DNA from: Clostridium sartagoforme
GTDB lineage: Bacteria > Bacillota > Clostridia > Clostridiales > Clostridiaceae
Reading direction: 5' to 3'
Length of the DNA stretch: 64,000 nt
NCBI RefSeq assembly: GCF_004794105.1
Contig: NZ_SRYR01000001.1
Coordinates: 682,001 to 746,000 of the forward strand
The notes beneath the pieces were generated by a model. The model saw nothing but the letters and a program-made list of their open reading frames with translations. It was not told the origin of the DNA and did no database searches. Below, in pieces: positions 63,577 through 64,000 of this stretch. The first letter of the stretch is position 1. Every line of letters begins with the position of its first letter. The translations under genes and the position numbers were made by a program.

Positions 63577-64000
63577 GTGGCATTAAAGTACTCAAGTGAC
63601 AACATAAAAGAAATATTAGGTGATGTAATTGAAGAAATAAATGATGGGAAAAGTAAAATATTTAATATTTCAGATAAGATGAGAGATGATTTAGAAGTAA
63701 GTAAGCAAGAACTGAAAATTATAAAGGCTAAGTTAAGTGAAGTTATAGACGAAGTAGATAAATTAGAAAAAGTAGATAAAGTTATGAGAATAAAGTTAGT
63801 TGAAGAGTCAAAAAAAACAACAAATGCGGATCAATATCATTTTAAACTAGTATATGAAGAAGCTTTAGAAACACGAGTTAGATTTATCACTAAGCAAAAT
63901 GAGGAGAAGGAGCTTATTTTAAAAAGGGATGCACTTGAAAGGACATTAAGAGATTATATTAAAAGTATTGAAGAGGCAGAAAGCGCAGTTAATCAAATTA
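63577..64000 (+). CDS. DegS-like sensor histidine kinase, N-terminal part
   Basis: The frame opens at GTG 63577 after CTGGAGGGG and runs off the window. The 141 visible residues form a long cytoplasmic coiled coil (EILGDVIEEINDGKSKIFN, ELKIIKAKLSEVIDEVDKLEK, EKELILKRDALERTLRDYIKSIEEAES). This is the DegS N-terminal sensor domain pattern of soluble two-component kinases. The kinase domain lies outside the window. In Firmicutes, DegS acts with DegU and influences motility and exoenzymes. Confidence 0.75.
   Translation, partial: MALKYSSDNIKEILGDVIEEINDGKSKIFNISDKMRDDLEVSKQELKIIKAKLSEVIDEVDKLEKVDKVMRIKLVEESKKTTNADQYHFKLVYEEALETRVRFITKQNEEKELILKRDALERTLRDYIKSIEEAESAVNQI

Overview
This is a 64 kb piece of chromosome from a low-GC, endospore-forming Firmicute, almost certainly a motile member of Clostridium sensu stricto. 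The signs are an AT-rich base composition, frequent TTG and GTG starts behind AGGAGG-type ribosome binding sites, a fliR-flhB gene fusion, a CBS/DRTGG-type pyrophosphatase, a VanW protein, a DegV protein, split ThrE exporter genes and many small clostridial families. I do not assign a species. I see no rRNA, tRNA, CRISPR array, prophage or insertion sequence.

Region 1 (1-11463, + strand) is the distal half of a flagellar/chemotaxis operon: fliL (cut by the window edge), fliO-like, fliP, fliQ, fliR-flhB, flhA, flhF, flhG, a PilZ c-di-GMP receptor, the flagellar sigma factor fliA, a DUF6115-like protein, a short membrane protein that seems to start at ATT, and two flgG-type rod/hook genes. Genes are tightly packed or overlap. 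The export gate, flagellar placement GTPases, second-messenger receptor and late sigma factor are therefore probably co-transcribed.

Region 2 (11464-27528) is housekeeping. It holds a nucleotide-regulated pyrophosphatase, a Ca2+-type P-ATPase, thrC-thrB-ACT regulator, a cysteine desulfurase-thiI pair for tRNA 4-thiouridine, a Cys/Gly-rich putative spore-surface protein, a DUF4003-like protein, dinB, deoC and a Na+/Ca2+ exchanger-type antiporter.

Region 3 (27529-36941) begins with a possible structured RNA and a 31-residue ORF. It then has a DUF975 protein and a metal-handling operon (two COG0523 GTPases, a YraQ/ArsP-type permease, a TIGR03943 protein). A convergent CDF efflux pump, whose only plausible full-length start is ATA, follows. 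Next come a PF06541 membrane protein, a DUF3783 protein, DegV, a TlpA-like thioredoxin and a rhodanese lipoprotein.

Region 4 (36942-50042) has an AraC-type regulator, oligoendopeptidase F, a membrane phosphoesterase, a UvrD-type helicase with an inserted DEDDh exonuclease, ThrE halves, a ComEC-like metallo-beta-lactamase protein, an aldo/keto reductase and several unrecognised small proteins.

Region 5 (50043-64000) has two chemoreceptors (one with a nine-G tract at its ribosome binding site), a J-like protein without HPD, a radical SAM/SPASM protein, an ArAE-like membrane protein, an ABC exporter pair, a BaiN/HI0933-type flavoprotein, a VanW protein, a second CDF transporter interrupted by an in-frame TGA, and the start of a DegS-like histidine kinase.

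A family of AT-rich intergenic repeats recurs at about nine sites. Most copies carry a hairpin of the form AAAACTCC-N3-5-GGAGTTTT just downstream of a gene.
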